Positions 26,412 through 33,961 of a stretch of 64,000 nucleotides of DNA are shown piece after piece (positions within the stretch are counted from its first letter, which is position 1; every line of letters starts with the position of its first letter). The notes under the pieces are model-generated. The model searched no databases and had not been told where the DNA came from. It saw only the letters and a program-made list of their open reading frames with translations. This stretch comes from Larkinella knui (lineage in GTDB: Bacteria > Bacteroidota > Bacteroidia > Cytophagales > Spirosomataceae), in assembly GCF_003858645.1 (NCBI RefSeq), contig NZ_RQJP01000002.1, positions 1,161,257-1,225,256 of the forward strand, read 5' to 3'. A program made the translations under genes and the position numbers.

Positions 26412-26939
26412 CTACTTTTCAGTCAGGGTTTTCAACTTTATCAATCCCTTTGCAAACTCCTTACCGAGCATTCCATCCATAAAAGGGGCCATGACATTCA
26501 TCGGATAGACTTGTTCCCCTTCCATTTTCCAGGTCACTTTCGTGGCTTTTCCTTCATCAGCCAATATAAAATAAACCTGGCCGACGGAAGCAAACGGTTC
26601 CTGAAACCGGACTTCGTTGTGCACCATTTCGTTGGGTGTAATGGCCTTAATCTCCTGTTCACCCTTCCCAATATCGTCATTTCCCGCCCAGGTATAGGTC
26701 GAACCGACGGCTCCATCGGCACCGGTATACGTTACTTTCACCTGGGGGTCGTAGTCGATCCAGGGCGACCATTTCTCCTGATTACGGAGCGTACTGACCA
26801 TGGTAAAGACTTCGCTGCGGGGCTTGTCGATGACGACGGAGCGTGCAACCGTGTAGGCTTTTGGTATAACCAGCCCCAGGCCTAACACAATCAGTATCAG
26901 TGCAATCAGCCCGATACCGATAATTTTCAGGATTTTCAT
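26412..26939 (-). CDS. SRPBCC (polyketide cyclase/START-like) family protein
   Basis: A 175-residue protein with an N-terminal membrane anchor (residues about 4-24, IIGIGLIALILIVLGLGLVI) and an SRPBCC fold (about 35-175, VARSVVIDKPRSEVFTMVS, KWSPWIDYDPQVK). The family binds hydrophobic ligands, but most membrane-anchored Bacteroidota members have no known substrate. ATG 26939 opens with MKILKIIGIG; the frame upstream continues 29 codons with no support. It lies 99 bp after gatC and could be the last gene of that operon. Convergent with folK. Confidence 0.8.
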   Translation of the reverse strand: MKILKIIGIGLIALILIVLGLGLVIPKAYTVARSVVIDKPRSEVFTMVSTLRNQEKWSPWIDYDPQVKVTYTGADGAVGSTYTWAGNDDIGKGEQEIKAITPNEMVHNEVRFQEPFASVGQVYFILADEGKATKVTWKMEGEQVYPMNVMAPFMDGMLGKEFAKGLIKLKTLTEK

Positions 26940-27038
26940 AGTTGCAGAAGAGGAAGGTAAGTTTCGTTGCCTAATGTAAGAAATTAGACTACAGGAAAAC
27001 CCATAATACCGCCAAATTCTCTGCAAAAATTTCCAGCT

Positions 27039-27326
27039 TTACTCGATCACTTTGGGAACCTGAAAATACGAATCGGTCTTGTCCGGCGCATTTTCCAGTG
27101 CCTGATCGCGCGGAAGCTGATGACCGACCACATCTTCACGCAACACGTTCAATTCGGTCGAAATGTGCGTCAGCGGCTCAACGCCGGTCGTATCGATTTC
27201 GTTGAGTTGCTCCATCCACGTCAGCACCTCGTTCAAACTCTCAATCAGGGGTTGCTCCTCTTCGGGCCGCACGTCGAGCCGGGCCAGGTGCGCGATTTTA
27301 TGCAGGGTTTCGTGATCGACTTTCAT
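27039..27326 (-). CDS. gatC: Asp-tRNA(Asn)/Glu-tRNA(Gln) amidotransferase subunit C
   Basis: A 95-residue GatC (HKIAHLARLDVRPEE..., then GVEPLTH and LREDVV...AP). It stabilises the GatAB core that amidates mischarged tRNA. gatA and gatB are elsewhere, as common in this phylum. Its start overlaps the end of plsC by 4 bp (27323-27326), so translation is probably coupled. Confidence 0.9.
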   Translation of the reverse strand: MKVDHETLHKIAHLARLDVRPEEEQPLIESLNEVLTWMEQLNEIDTTGVEPLTHISTELNVLREDVVGHQLPRDQALENAPDKTDSYFQVPKVIE

Positions 27327-28069
27327 AGGTCATTTTTAATTAGAGAAACCCGAACCGGCTGGTTCATCAACGATTCGTCAATAATCCGGTACGTTTCTTC
27401 CTTCAATCGTTCAATGTCGGTTTGGGTCAGGCCTTTCGTTTCGATGGGCGGATGGACCACCGCACGGATGGGATGCCAGTACATGCGGAGCTTTTTCTTT
27501 TCCGGAAAAATTTCGTGATTATTCAGCAGGGAAATCGGCACAATCGGCACCTGCTGCTGAATGGCCATCGTAAATGCACCATCTTTGAAGGGATGGTGCA
27601 TTTTAGGCGGTTCTTTGGCTTTAATTCCCCCTTCCGGAAAAATCATGATACTCCGCCCGCTTTTCAACGTCCGGATGCCCTTCGAGAGTGAATAGGCCCG
27701 GCTGTTGGCCTGGCTCCGATCCACCTGGATGTGCAGTTTGGCGAACATATACCCGAATAACGGCACGCGTTTCACCTCACTTTTCCCGATGAAGGCATAG
27801 AAATTCCGGATAATAACGCCCATGACGGCAATGTCCAGGTACGAGAAGTGGTTGGCGCAAAACACGTACGTCTGCTTCGGATCGGGCTTATAGCGATAGT
27901 CGACCCGGATCGGCATGCCGATGATCCAGAAAAATAACCGCCCCCAAACGTAGTTGACTTTGTGAGCATACGGTTTCCACTCTTCCCGTTGCAGGAAAAT
28001 GAACATGAACGGAAACAGCAAAATGAACAGGGTCAGAAACCAGAACCCGCACCAGATTGTGTATAGCAT
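27323..28069 (-). CDS. plsC: 1-acyl-sn-glycerol-3-phosphate acyltransferase
   Basis: A 248-residue membrane-bound acyltransferase. The HX4D catalytic motif is NHFSYLD, and the glycerol-phosphate binding PEGG motif is IMFPEGGIKAKEPPK. One or two N-terminal hydrophobic helices (about 5-28, and 47-60). It acylates lysophosphatidic acid in phospholipid synthesis. It lies between purH (1-bp gap) and gatC (4-bp overlap), forming a tight three-gene operon of unrelated housekeeping roles. Confidence 0.9.
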   Translation of the reverse strand: MLYTIWCGFWFLTLFILLFPFMFIFLQREEWKPYAHKVNYVWGRLFFWIIGMPIRVDYRYKPDPKQTYVFCANHFSYLDIAVMGVIIRNFYAFIGKSEVKRVPLFGYMFAKLHIQVDRSQANSRAYSLSKGIRTLKSGRSIMIFPEGGIKAKEPPKMHHPFKDGAFTMAIQQQVPIVPISLLNNHEIFPEKKKLRMYWHPIRAVVHPPIETKGLTQTDIERLKEETYRIIDESLMNQPVRVSLIKNDL

Positions 28070-28070
28070 A

Positions 28071-29597
28071 TTAATGTTTGAAATGCCGGACGCCCGTGGT
28101 CACCATAGCCATGCCCCGCTGGTTGCAGGCATCGATACTGTCTTTATCGCGGATCGAACCGCCGGGTTGCACCACCGCCGAAATTCCGGCGTCACCGGCG
28201 ATTTCAACGCAGTCGGAGAACGGAAAAAATGCATCGGATGCCATTACCGCCCCTTTCAGCTCAAACCCGAACGTCCGGGCTTTTTCAATGGCTTGCCGGA
28301 GCGCATCGACGCGGCTGGTCTGGCCGACACCGCTCGCCAGCAGTTGTCCGTCGTTGGCCAGCACAATTGTGTTCGATTTGGTGTGCTTGCAGATCTTCAA
28401 AGCAAATTCCAGCGCCCGTTGTTGTTCTTCAGTGGGTGCCTTTTCCGTCACCGTTTTAAACTGACTGGCAGTTTCGGTCTGCCTGTCTTTGTCCTGTTCC
28501 AGAACGCCGTTCAGCAGCGTCTTGAACATTTTCGGACTGAATTCCACCGGTTTGCGTTTCAGCAGGATGCGGTTTTTCTTCGATCCAAGTACTTTCAGCG
28601 CATCTTCATCAAAATCCGGCGCAATCAGGATTTCCATGAACAATTTATTCAGTTCCTCCGCCGTTTCCAGATCCACTTTGGCGTTGGTAATAATCACCCC
28701 GCCAAAAGCCGAAACCGGGTCGCAGGCCAGCGCGTTCAAATACGCTTCCTTCGCCGTCGGGGCCGTCGCCACTCCGCAGGCGTTGGTGTGTTTGATGATG
28801 GCGAACGTCGTATCCGTAAACTCATCGATCAGGCTGACGCAGGCATCCACATCGACCAGGTTATTATACGATAATTCCTTGCCGTTCAGCTGATCGAACA
28901 TGGCGTTCAGATCACCGTAGAAAGTCGCCTGCTGGTGCGGATTTTCGCCATACCGGAGCGACTGCGCCGGAAGTTGCCGGAAATCATCGCCAGTGGCTCC
29001 ATCGGCGGCAGAACCCGCAAAGTAGTTGTGAATCGCCGTGTCGTACGAGGACGTCATGGCGAAGGCTTCTTTGGCAAACCGGCGACGGTCTTCCAGATCC
29101 GTAGCGCCTTCTTTCTCCGTCAGCAGATTGACGACATCGCCGTATTGGCTGCGGGACGAAACGATTACGACGTCTTCATAATTTTTGGCCGCGGCCCGAA
29201 TCAGCGAAATACCGCCGATGTCGATTTTCTCGATGATGTCTTCGTCCGACGCGCCCGATGCAACGGTTTCCTCGAATGGGTAGAGATCAACGACCACCAG
29301 ATCGATTGGGTTGATGTCGTGGCGGCTGGCCTGGGCAACATCCTCGGCCAGATTCCGGCGATAAAGAATACCGCCAAAAACCACCGGATGCAGGGTTTTG
29401 ACGCGACCACCAAAGATGGAAGGATACCCGGTGATGTCTTCCACGGCGGTGACCGGAATGCCCAGTTGTTCGATGAATGTCTGGGTACCACCCGTTGAAT
29501 ACAGCAGAACACCGTTTTGGTGCAGCAGCCGGACCAGCGGCTCCAGCCCGTCTTTGTAATAAACTGAAATAAGCGCAGATTGAATCGTCTTCGACAT
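28071..29597 (-). CDS. purH: Bifunctional AICAR formyltransferase / IMP cyclohydrolase
   Basis: A 508-residue PurH. The N-terminal MGS-like IMP cyclohydrolase part (about 1-150) opens with IQSALISVYYKDGLEPL; the AICAR transformylase part includes the Lys-His pair in IIKHTNACGVA (about 264-274). It performs the last two steps of purine synthesis. The ATG at 29597 (MSKTIQSALIS) is preferred over a longer frame that runs into the inverted repeat at 29613. First gene of the purH-plsC-gatC operon; it is divergent from the P450 gene. Confidence 0.95.
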   Translation of the reverse strand: MSKTIQSALISVYYKDGLEPLVRLLHQNGVLLYSTGGTQTFIEQLGIPVTAVEDITGYPSIFGGRVKTLHPVVFGGILYRRNLAEDVAQASRHDINPIDLVVVDLYPFEETVASGASDEDIIEKIDIGGISLIRAAAKNYEDVVIVSSRSQYGDVVNLLTEKEGATDLEDRRRFAKEAFAMTSSYDTAIHNYFAGSAADGATGDDFRQLPAQSLRYGENPHQQATFYGDLNAMFDQLNGKELSYNNLVDVDACVSLIDEFTDTTFAIIKHTNACGVATAPTAKEAYLNALACDPVSAFGGVIITNAKVDLETAEELNKLFMEILIAPDFDEDALKVLGSKKNRILLKRKPVEFSPKMFKTLLNGVLEQDKDRQTETASQFKTVTEKAPTEEQQRALEFALKICKHTKSNTIVLANDGQLLASGVGQTSRVDALRQAIEKARTFGFELKGAVMASDAFFPFSDCVEIAGDAGISAVVQPGGSIRDKDSIDACNQRGMAMVTTGVRHFKH

Positions 29598-29612
29598 AAA
29601 AGAGAACTGTTT

Positions 29613-29707
29613 CTCTGATTGCCTCTGATTTTCTTTGATCAACTCTGTGAAACAGTTACCGAAGTTATTCCACAGAGTTGATCAAAGAAAATCAGAGGTA
29701 ATCAGAG
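29613..29707. repeat. 37-bp inverted repeat (CACAGAGTTGATCA family), second copy
   Basis: Arms 29613-29649 and 29671-29707 match at 36 of 37 positions (the exception is G versus A in CTCTGATTG/ACCTCTG), loop 21 bases. The core CACAGAGTTGATCAAAGAAAATCAGAG is shared with the repeat at 16618. It lies in the purH leader, between promoter-like sequence (29721) and the ATG. Confidence 0.9.
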
Positions 29708-29720
29708 TGTTAAATGTCCG

Positions 29721-29728
29721 CAAAGATA
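29721..29728 (-). promoter_or_regulatory. Putative -7 box for purH
   Basis: Minus strand TATCTTTG, exact TAnnTTTG. No TTG partner at 17-23 bases. If used, the transcript leader of about 115 bases would carry the whole inverted repeat. Confidence 0.35.
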
Positions 29729-29804
29729 ACCGAAAGGTTCGGAACGGAGACTTTCGATTGGAAAGGAGTTTGTAACTTTATACAATTCTTTAGAAAAATC
29801 AGGT

Positions 29805-31202
29805 ATGGTTACCGATGAAAAAGCTACCAAACCCATTCCGAAACGGAATTCCCTTCCGTTTCTGGGAAGTACGCTCGATTTCGCCCGCGATCCGCTGGCA
29901 TTTTTGACGCGTTTGCAGCAGCAACACGACCGGCTTGTTCAGTTCAATGCCGTCGGTCGGCTCATTACGCTCACGCTGACGCCCGAAGATGCCAAGTATG
30001 TTTTGCAGGAAAATAATAAAAATTACGTCAAAAGTGCGGCTTACGACGTGCTGAAGATGTTTCTGGGCAACGGTTTGCTCAATAGTGAAGGCGATTTCTG
30101 GCGACGGCAACGGCGGCTGGCTCAACCGGCTTTTCATAAACAGCGACTGGCTTTGCTGGTGGACGGCATGAACCGGGAAACCGCCGAATTGATCGACCGG
30201 TGGAAAAACCGGAATCCGGCCGAACCGCTGCTGGTTTCGGAAGAAATGATGCAACTGGCGCTGGCCGTCGTGACCCGTTCGCTGTTCAGTTCGGACGTAA
30301 AAAACCACTTCGAAAACGTTTCGGAATCCATTACCACCATCATTCAAACCGCGTATAAAGAGATTTTCAATTTCTTTCCCTTTACCCGAAACTGGCCCAC
30401 GCCCCGCACGATCCGATACCGCCGGGCGGTCCGGAAAACGGAAGCGATTATCTACGAAATCATCGAACAGCGTCGGCGCGAGCCACCCGAAACCCGGCAC
30501 GACGACCTGCTGGGCATGCTCATGGAAACCCGCGACGAGGACACCGGTGAGCAGATGACCAACCAGCAGTTGCGCGACGAAGTGACGACCATTTTCATGG
30601 CGGGCCACGAAACGACCGCCAATGCCCTGTCGTGGGCGTTTTATCTGCTGGCGAAGCATCCGGAAATAACGGAGAACGTCCGGGAAGAAATAAACCGGGT
30701 TTTGGGGCCGACGAATCTGCCGACCATCGCAACCCTGCGCGAGTTGACTTACACCACGCAGGTGATTCAGGAAACCCTGCGTTTGTATCCACCCGCGTGG
30801 ATTATCGGCCGCCAGCCGCTGCATTCCGACCAGTTTGGCGACTACCGGGTTGAGGTTCCGGGGGCCGACGGTCTGTTGATTTGCCCGTATCTGCTCCACC
30901 GGGATCCGCGGTATTGGGAAAAACCGGCAGCATTCCATCCGGAACATTTTAGCCCTGAGCAGGTTAAACTCCGGCCCACTTACGCCTATTTGCCGTTTGG
31001 CGGTGGACCAAGACTCTGCATCGGGAATAATTTTGCGATGATGGAAATGCAGATCGTGCTGACGTTACTGATTCGTGAATTTGATTTTCGGACGATTGAC
31101 CAAAAAATAATTGAGCCGGAACCGGGCATCACGCTGCGCCCCAAAGGCGGTTTACGGTTGCAGGTTCAGGTCCGTCCGAAGGCGGAATGGGCTGCGTCGT
31201 GA
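29805..31202 (+). CDS. Cytochrome P450
   Basis: A 465-residue soluble P450. The haem-ligand loop is FGGGPRLCIGNNFAMMEM (Cys about 407), the oxygen-binding I helix is AGHETTANALSW, and the K-helix ExxR is ETLRLYPP. No membrane anchor is apparent. Sequence style is of the bacterial CYP102/CYP4-like group with unknown substrate (often fatty acids or terpenoids). No ferredoxin or reductase gene is adjacent, so electrons must come from elsewhere. Divergent from purH. The next gene, pdhB, has its own promoter. Confidence 0.92.
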   Translation: MVTDEKATKPIPKRNSLPFLGSTLDFARDPLAFLTRLQQQHDRLVQFNAVGRLITLTLTPEDAKYVLQENNKNYVKSAAYDVLKMFLGNGLLNSEGDFWRRQRRLAQPAFHKQRLALLVDGMNRETAELIDRWKNRNPAEPLLVSEEMMQLALAVVTRSLFSSDVKNHFENVSESITTIIQTAYKEIFNFFPFTRNWPTPRTIRYRRAVRKTEAIIYEIIEQRRREPPETRHDDLLGMLMETRDEDTGEQMTNQQLRDEVTTIFMAGHETTANALSWAFYLLAKHPEITENVREEINRVLGPTNLPTIATLRELTYTTQVIQETLRLYPPAWIIGRQPLHSDQFGDYRVEVPGADGLLICPYLLHRDPRYWEKPAAFHPEHFSPEQVKLRPTYAYLPFGGGPRLCIGNNFAMMEMQIVLTLLIREFDFRTIDQKIIEPEPGITLRPKGGLRLQVQVRPKAEWAAS

Positions 31203-31209
31203 GATCGAA

Positions 31210-31240
31210 TTGTAGTTTTAGCCCGTTTTCCCTATTTTTG
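31210..31240 (+). promoter_or_regulatory. Promoter of the PDH E1 beta gene
   Basis: TTG (31210-31212), 20 bases, TATTTTTG (31233-31240): exact consensus and spacing. The ATG at 31280 lies 39 bases downstream. Confidence 0.65.
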
Positions 31241-31279
31241 ACCGTTTAATACAGGCAGACAATAACTAACTCACACACG

Positions 31280-32260
31280 ATGAGAGAAATACAATTCCGC
31301 GAAGCCCTTCGCGAAGCCATGGTAGAAGAAATGCGCCGGGACGAGAAGGTCTTCCTGATGGGCGAAGAAGTGGCTGAATACAATGGTGCTTATAAAGTGA
31401 GTCAGGGTATGCTCGACGAGTTTGGCCCGGAGCGCGTCATCGATACGCCCATTGCTGAATTGGGTTTTGCCGGTATTGGGGTCGGCGCGGCCATGAACGG
31501 TTTGCGGCCCATTATCGAATTCATGACGTTTAACTTTTCCCTGGTTGCCATTGACCAGATCATCAACGGTTCGGCCAAAATCATGTCGATGTCGGGTGGT
31601 CAATATTCCAACCCGATCGTGTTTCGCGGCCCCACGGGAAATGCCGGGATGCTATCGTCGCAGCACTCCCAAAACTTCGAAAACTGGTTTGCCAATACGT
31701 CGGGTTTGAAAGTGGTGGTTCCTTCCAATCCGTATGATGCCAAGGGATTACTGAAATCGGCAATTCGCGACAACGACCCGGTTATTTTCATGGAATCGGA
31801 ACTGATGTACGGCGACAAAGGCCAGGTGCCGGAAGAAGAATATCTGATTCCGATTGGCAAAGCCGACATCAAGCGCGAAGGCAACGACGTAACGATCGTG
31901 TCGTTCGGAAAATTCATGAAAGTGGCGCTGCAAGCTGCGGACGAACTGGCCGAAAAAGGCATTTCGGCCGAGGTGATCGACCTGCGTTCCGTTCGTCCGA
32001 TCGACTACGCCACGATCATCAATTCCGTCAAGAAAACCAACCGCTGCGTGGTGGTCGAAGAAGCCTGGCCGCTGGCCGCTATTTCGTCGGAACTGACGTA
32101 CAACATTCAGCGCAACGCGTTCGATTACCTGGATGCGCCGGTGATTCGGGTGAATAGCCTGGATTTGCCGCTGCCGTATGCGCCCACGCTGATCGAGGTG
32201 ATTCTGCCGAACGTCAAACGCACGCTGGATGCGGTCGATGCGGTAATGTATAAGAAATAA
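31280..32260 (+). CDS. pdhB: Pyruvate dehydrogenase complex E1 component, beta subunit
   Basis: A 326-residue alpha-keto-acid dehydrogenase E1 beta chain. Family blocks include FLMGEEVAEYNGAYKVSQG, PIAELGFAGIGVGAAMNG, SSQHSQNFENWFA and a C-terminal transketolase domain (SAEVIDLRSVRPIDYATI). With E1 alpha it oxidatively decarboxylates pyruvate using thiamine diphosphate. The alpha subunit and E2/E3 are not adjacent. Own promoter and a strong terminator make it monocistronic. Substrate preference (pyruvate versus branched chain) is assigned from overall family resemblance. Confidence 0.88.
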   Translation: MREIQFREALREAMVEEMRRDEKVFLMGEEVAEYNGAYKVSQGMLDEFGPERVIDTPIAELGFAGIGVGAAMNGLRPIIEFMTFNFSLVAIDQIINGSAKIMSMSGGQYSNPIVFRGPTGNAGMLSSQHSQNFENWFANTSGLKVVVPSNPYDAKGLLKSAIRDNDPVIFMESELMYGDKGQVPEEEYLIPIGKADIKREGNDVTIVSFGKFMKVALQAADELAEKGISAEVIDLRSVRPIDYATIINSVKKTNRCVVVEEAWPLAAISSELTYNIQRNAFDYLDAPVIRVNSLDLPLPYAPTLIEVILPNVKRTLDAVDAVMYKK

Positions 32261-32278
32261 TTTTACCCCATCTGGACA

Positions 32279-32312
32279 CAAAAAAACCGGAAGTTCCCTT
32301 CCGGTTTTTTTG
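32279..32312 (+). terminator. Bidirectional terminator between pdhB and susD
   Basis: AAAAAAACCGGAAG TTCC CTTCCGGTTTTTTT: perfect stem with a four-base loop, A run on the left and T run on the right, between convergent genes. Confidence 0.9.
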
Positions 32313-32326
32313 TTGACTGTCTATTT

Positions 32327-33859
32327 CTACTGCTTATCCCACCAAACCCGGCTATCCTGATTATCAGGTCCTTGCCGGGAAAGTGCCTCTGCCTGGTTGA
32401 TTTTATTAACCGATAGTTCGGAATCCGGATAGGTGATGCGGTTGATGAAGCTCCCCTTGATTTCCTTTCCGGGATACGGATTGGGCGTCAGCTTCGGAAA
32501 ACCGCTCCGCCGGAAATTAGCGAATGCCTCCGGGCCGTTCAGCAACGACGCCACCCAGTATTGGGTATTAATCAATTCCAGACCATTGGCAGCTGTATAC
32601 GGGTGTTTCTGCAGATAAGTGGTAATGGCAGCTGCCGGAACCGCCGAATTGGCATCCGCATCGCCTAACTGTTGCATGTGAGCTGTTATTCCGGCCGCAT
32701 AGAAATCAGCGGCACTGCCCGTAATCCAGCCACGTTGGGCGGCTTCAGCCAGCAACAAATTGGTCTGGGCAGCCGTCACCATAAAAGTAGGCGCGTCCAG
32801 CTTGCCCAGGCGCGTACGATCCAACTGGGAATAATCGTAGAAACTCGCCAGTTTGTCGGCCAGAGCCTGCGCCGGAATCGTACCGTTGTCGAAACCCATC
32901 GGCATACCGATTTGTACGGCCGGGTCGCGGTTGGCTTTGGCGGCCGTTTGCTCGGCACCGCTTTTGGCTCCCACATACCGGACGGCAATCGACGCCAGCC
33001 GGGGATCTTCGTTGGTCGTGAGGTAGTTCACAAAATACCGGGTGAGGTAGAGATTGGCGGCCTCCGTCGAATTGAGCATGGTTCCCACCGGGTTCTGGTA
33101 ATTGGCATTGTTCCGGATGAGTCCGTTGTCGGCATTGGTCGTGATAACACCGCCCGCAACCGCTTTTACCGCCGTGGCCTGCGCCAGCGTCGGATTCACT
33201 TTCGTGAGCCGCATTCCAGCCCGCAGCAGCACGGAATAACCGAATTTTTTCCATTTTGGAATATTTCCCCCGTAAACGATGTCGCCGGCTTCAGTGGGCT
33301 TGGCGGCATCCAGAGCCGCCGTTGCTTCCGTCAATTCCTTGATAATGTCATCATAAATACTTTGCTGGGTGTCGTATTTAGGCGTCACGTTGGCCCCCAG
33401 AAAACCCAGACCCGCTTCTTTATACGGAATATCGCCGTACGTATCGGTCAGTACCATGAAGGCGTAGGCTTTCCAGATGCGGGCCATGTGGTAGAGATTC
33501 GTCCGGTTGGGGTCATCTTTGGTTTTGGCAATCACATCCACCAGATACCGGATGACATCCCGGTAATACCGCTGCCAGATTCCCGTGTTCGGACCCGTGG
33601 GCCCCCGGTTGTCGACGTTGAAGTTCCCACCCGCCAGAACCCCGGAGTTGGGCGAAAAAATCTGCTGCACGATGGGATGCTCAAATACCATCGTCGATCC
33701 GGGGAAGGTGGTGTTGATCATCGCATTATTGAACGTGAAAAGCGGATTGAGCGCGGTGGCAGCGGTGGGGTTGATGTTAATTTCATCGAATCCCTTCTCG
33801 CAACCGCTCACGGTGAGCAACATCAAAATGAGCGGTATATAAATGACTAATTTTTTCAT
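32327..33859 (-). CDS. SusD/RagB-family nutrient-binding outer-membrane lipoprotein
   Basis: A 510-residue lipoprotein (hydrophobic YIPLILMLLTVSG, lipobox SGC, Cys20) of the SusD-like_2 type, indicated by the early GFDEININP and TAATALNPLF. Alpha-helical TPR-like regions carry a ligand-binding surface; partner of the TonB channel encoded just upstream (SusC). The transported nutrient is unknown: no glycan-degrading genes, sigma/anti-sigma pair or peptidase accompany the pair, unlike many polysaccharide utilisation loci; SusD-like_2 pairs also serve non-sugar nutrients. The preceding gene is separated by the palindrome at 33875. Confidence 0.9.
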   Translation of the reverse strand: MKKLVIYIPLILMLLTVSGCEKGFDEININPTAATALNPLFTFNNAMINTTFPGSTMVFEHPIVQQIFSPNSGVLAGGNFNVDNRGPTGPNTGIWQRYYRDVIRYLVDVIAKTKDDPNRTNLYHMARIWKAYAFMVLTDTYGDIPYKEAGLGFLGANVTPKYDTQQSIYDDIIKELTEATAALDAAKPTEAGDIVYGGNIPKWKKFGYSVLLRAGMRLTKVNPTLAQATAVKAVAGGVITTNADNGLIRNNANYQNPVGTMLNSTEAANLYLTRYFVNYLTTNEDPRLASIAVRYVGAKSGAEQTAAKANRDPAVQIGMPMGFDNGTIPAQALADKLASFYDYSQLDRTRLGKLDAPTFMVTAAQTNLLLAEAAQRGWITGSAADFYAAGITAHMQQLGDADANSAVPAAAITTYLQKHPYTAANGLELINTQYWVASLLNGPEAFANFRRSGFPKLTPNPYPGKEIKGSFINRITYPDSELSVNKINQAEALSRQGPDNQDSRVWWDKQ

Positions 33860-33874
33860 GATTTTTTGGTTTTC

Positions 33875-33951
33875 GGTTTTCGGTTTTCAGTTTACGGTGG
33901 CTGACGCGTTCAAAGCGTGCGGTAGCCACCGTAAACTGAAAACCGAAAACC
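33875..33951. repeat. 28-bp inverted repeat between susC and susD (GGTTTTC/GGTGGCT family)
   Basis: Arms 33875-33902 and 33924-33951 are exact complements (GGTTTTCGGTTTTCAGTTTACGGTGGCT); the inner GACGCG/CGTGCGGT positions pair imperfectly. The left side carries one more GGTTTTC word than the right. It sits between two co-transcribed genes (susC stop 33962; susD start 33859). Confidence 0.9.
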
Positions 33952-33961
33952 ATAAACAATT

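Noticed and set aside
29799..30947. A 382-codon reading frame antisense to the P450 gene
   Set aside because: It overlaps a gene with clear haem, I-helix and ExxR motifs, and its own translation has no recognisable domain. It is an artefact of codon use.
32672..33850. A 392-codon reading frame antisense to the susD gene
   Set aside because: It mirrors the susD coding region, lacks any motif and has no promoter or ribosome-site support.
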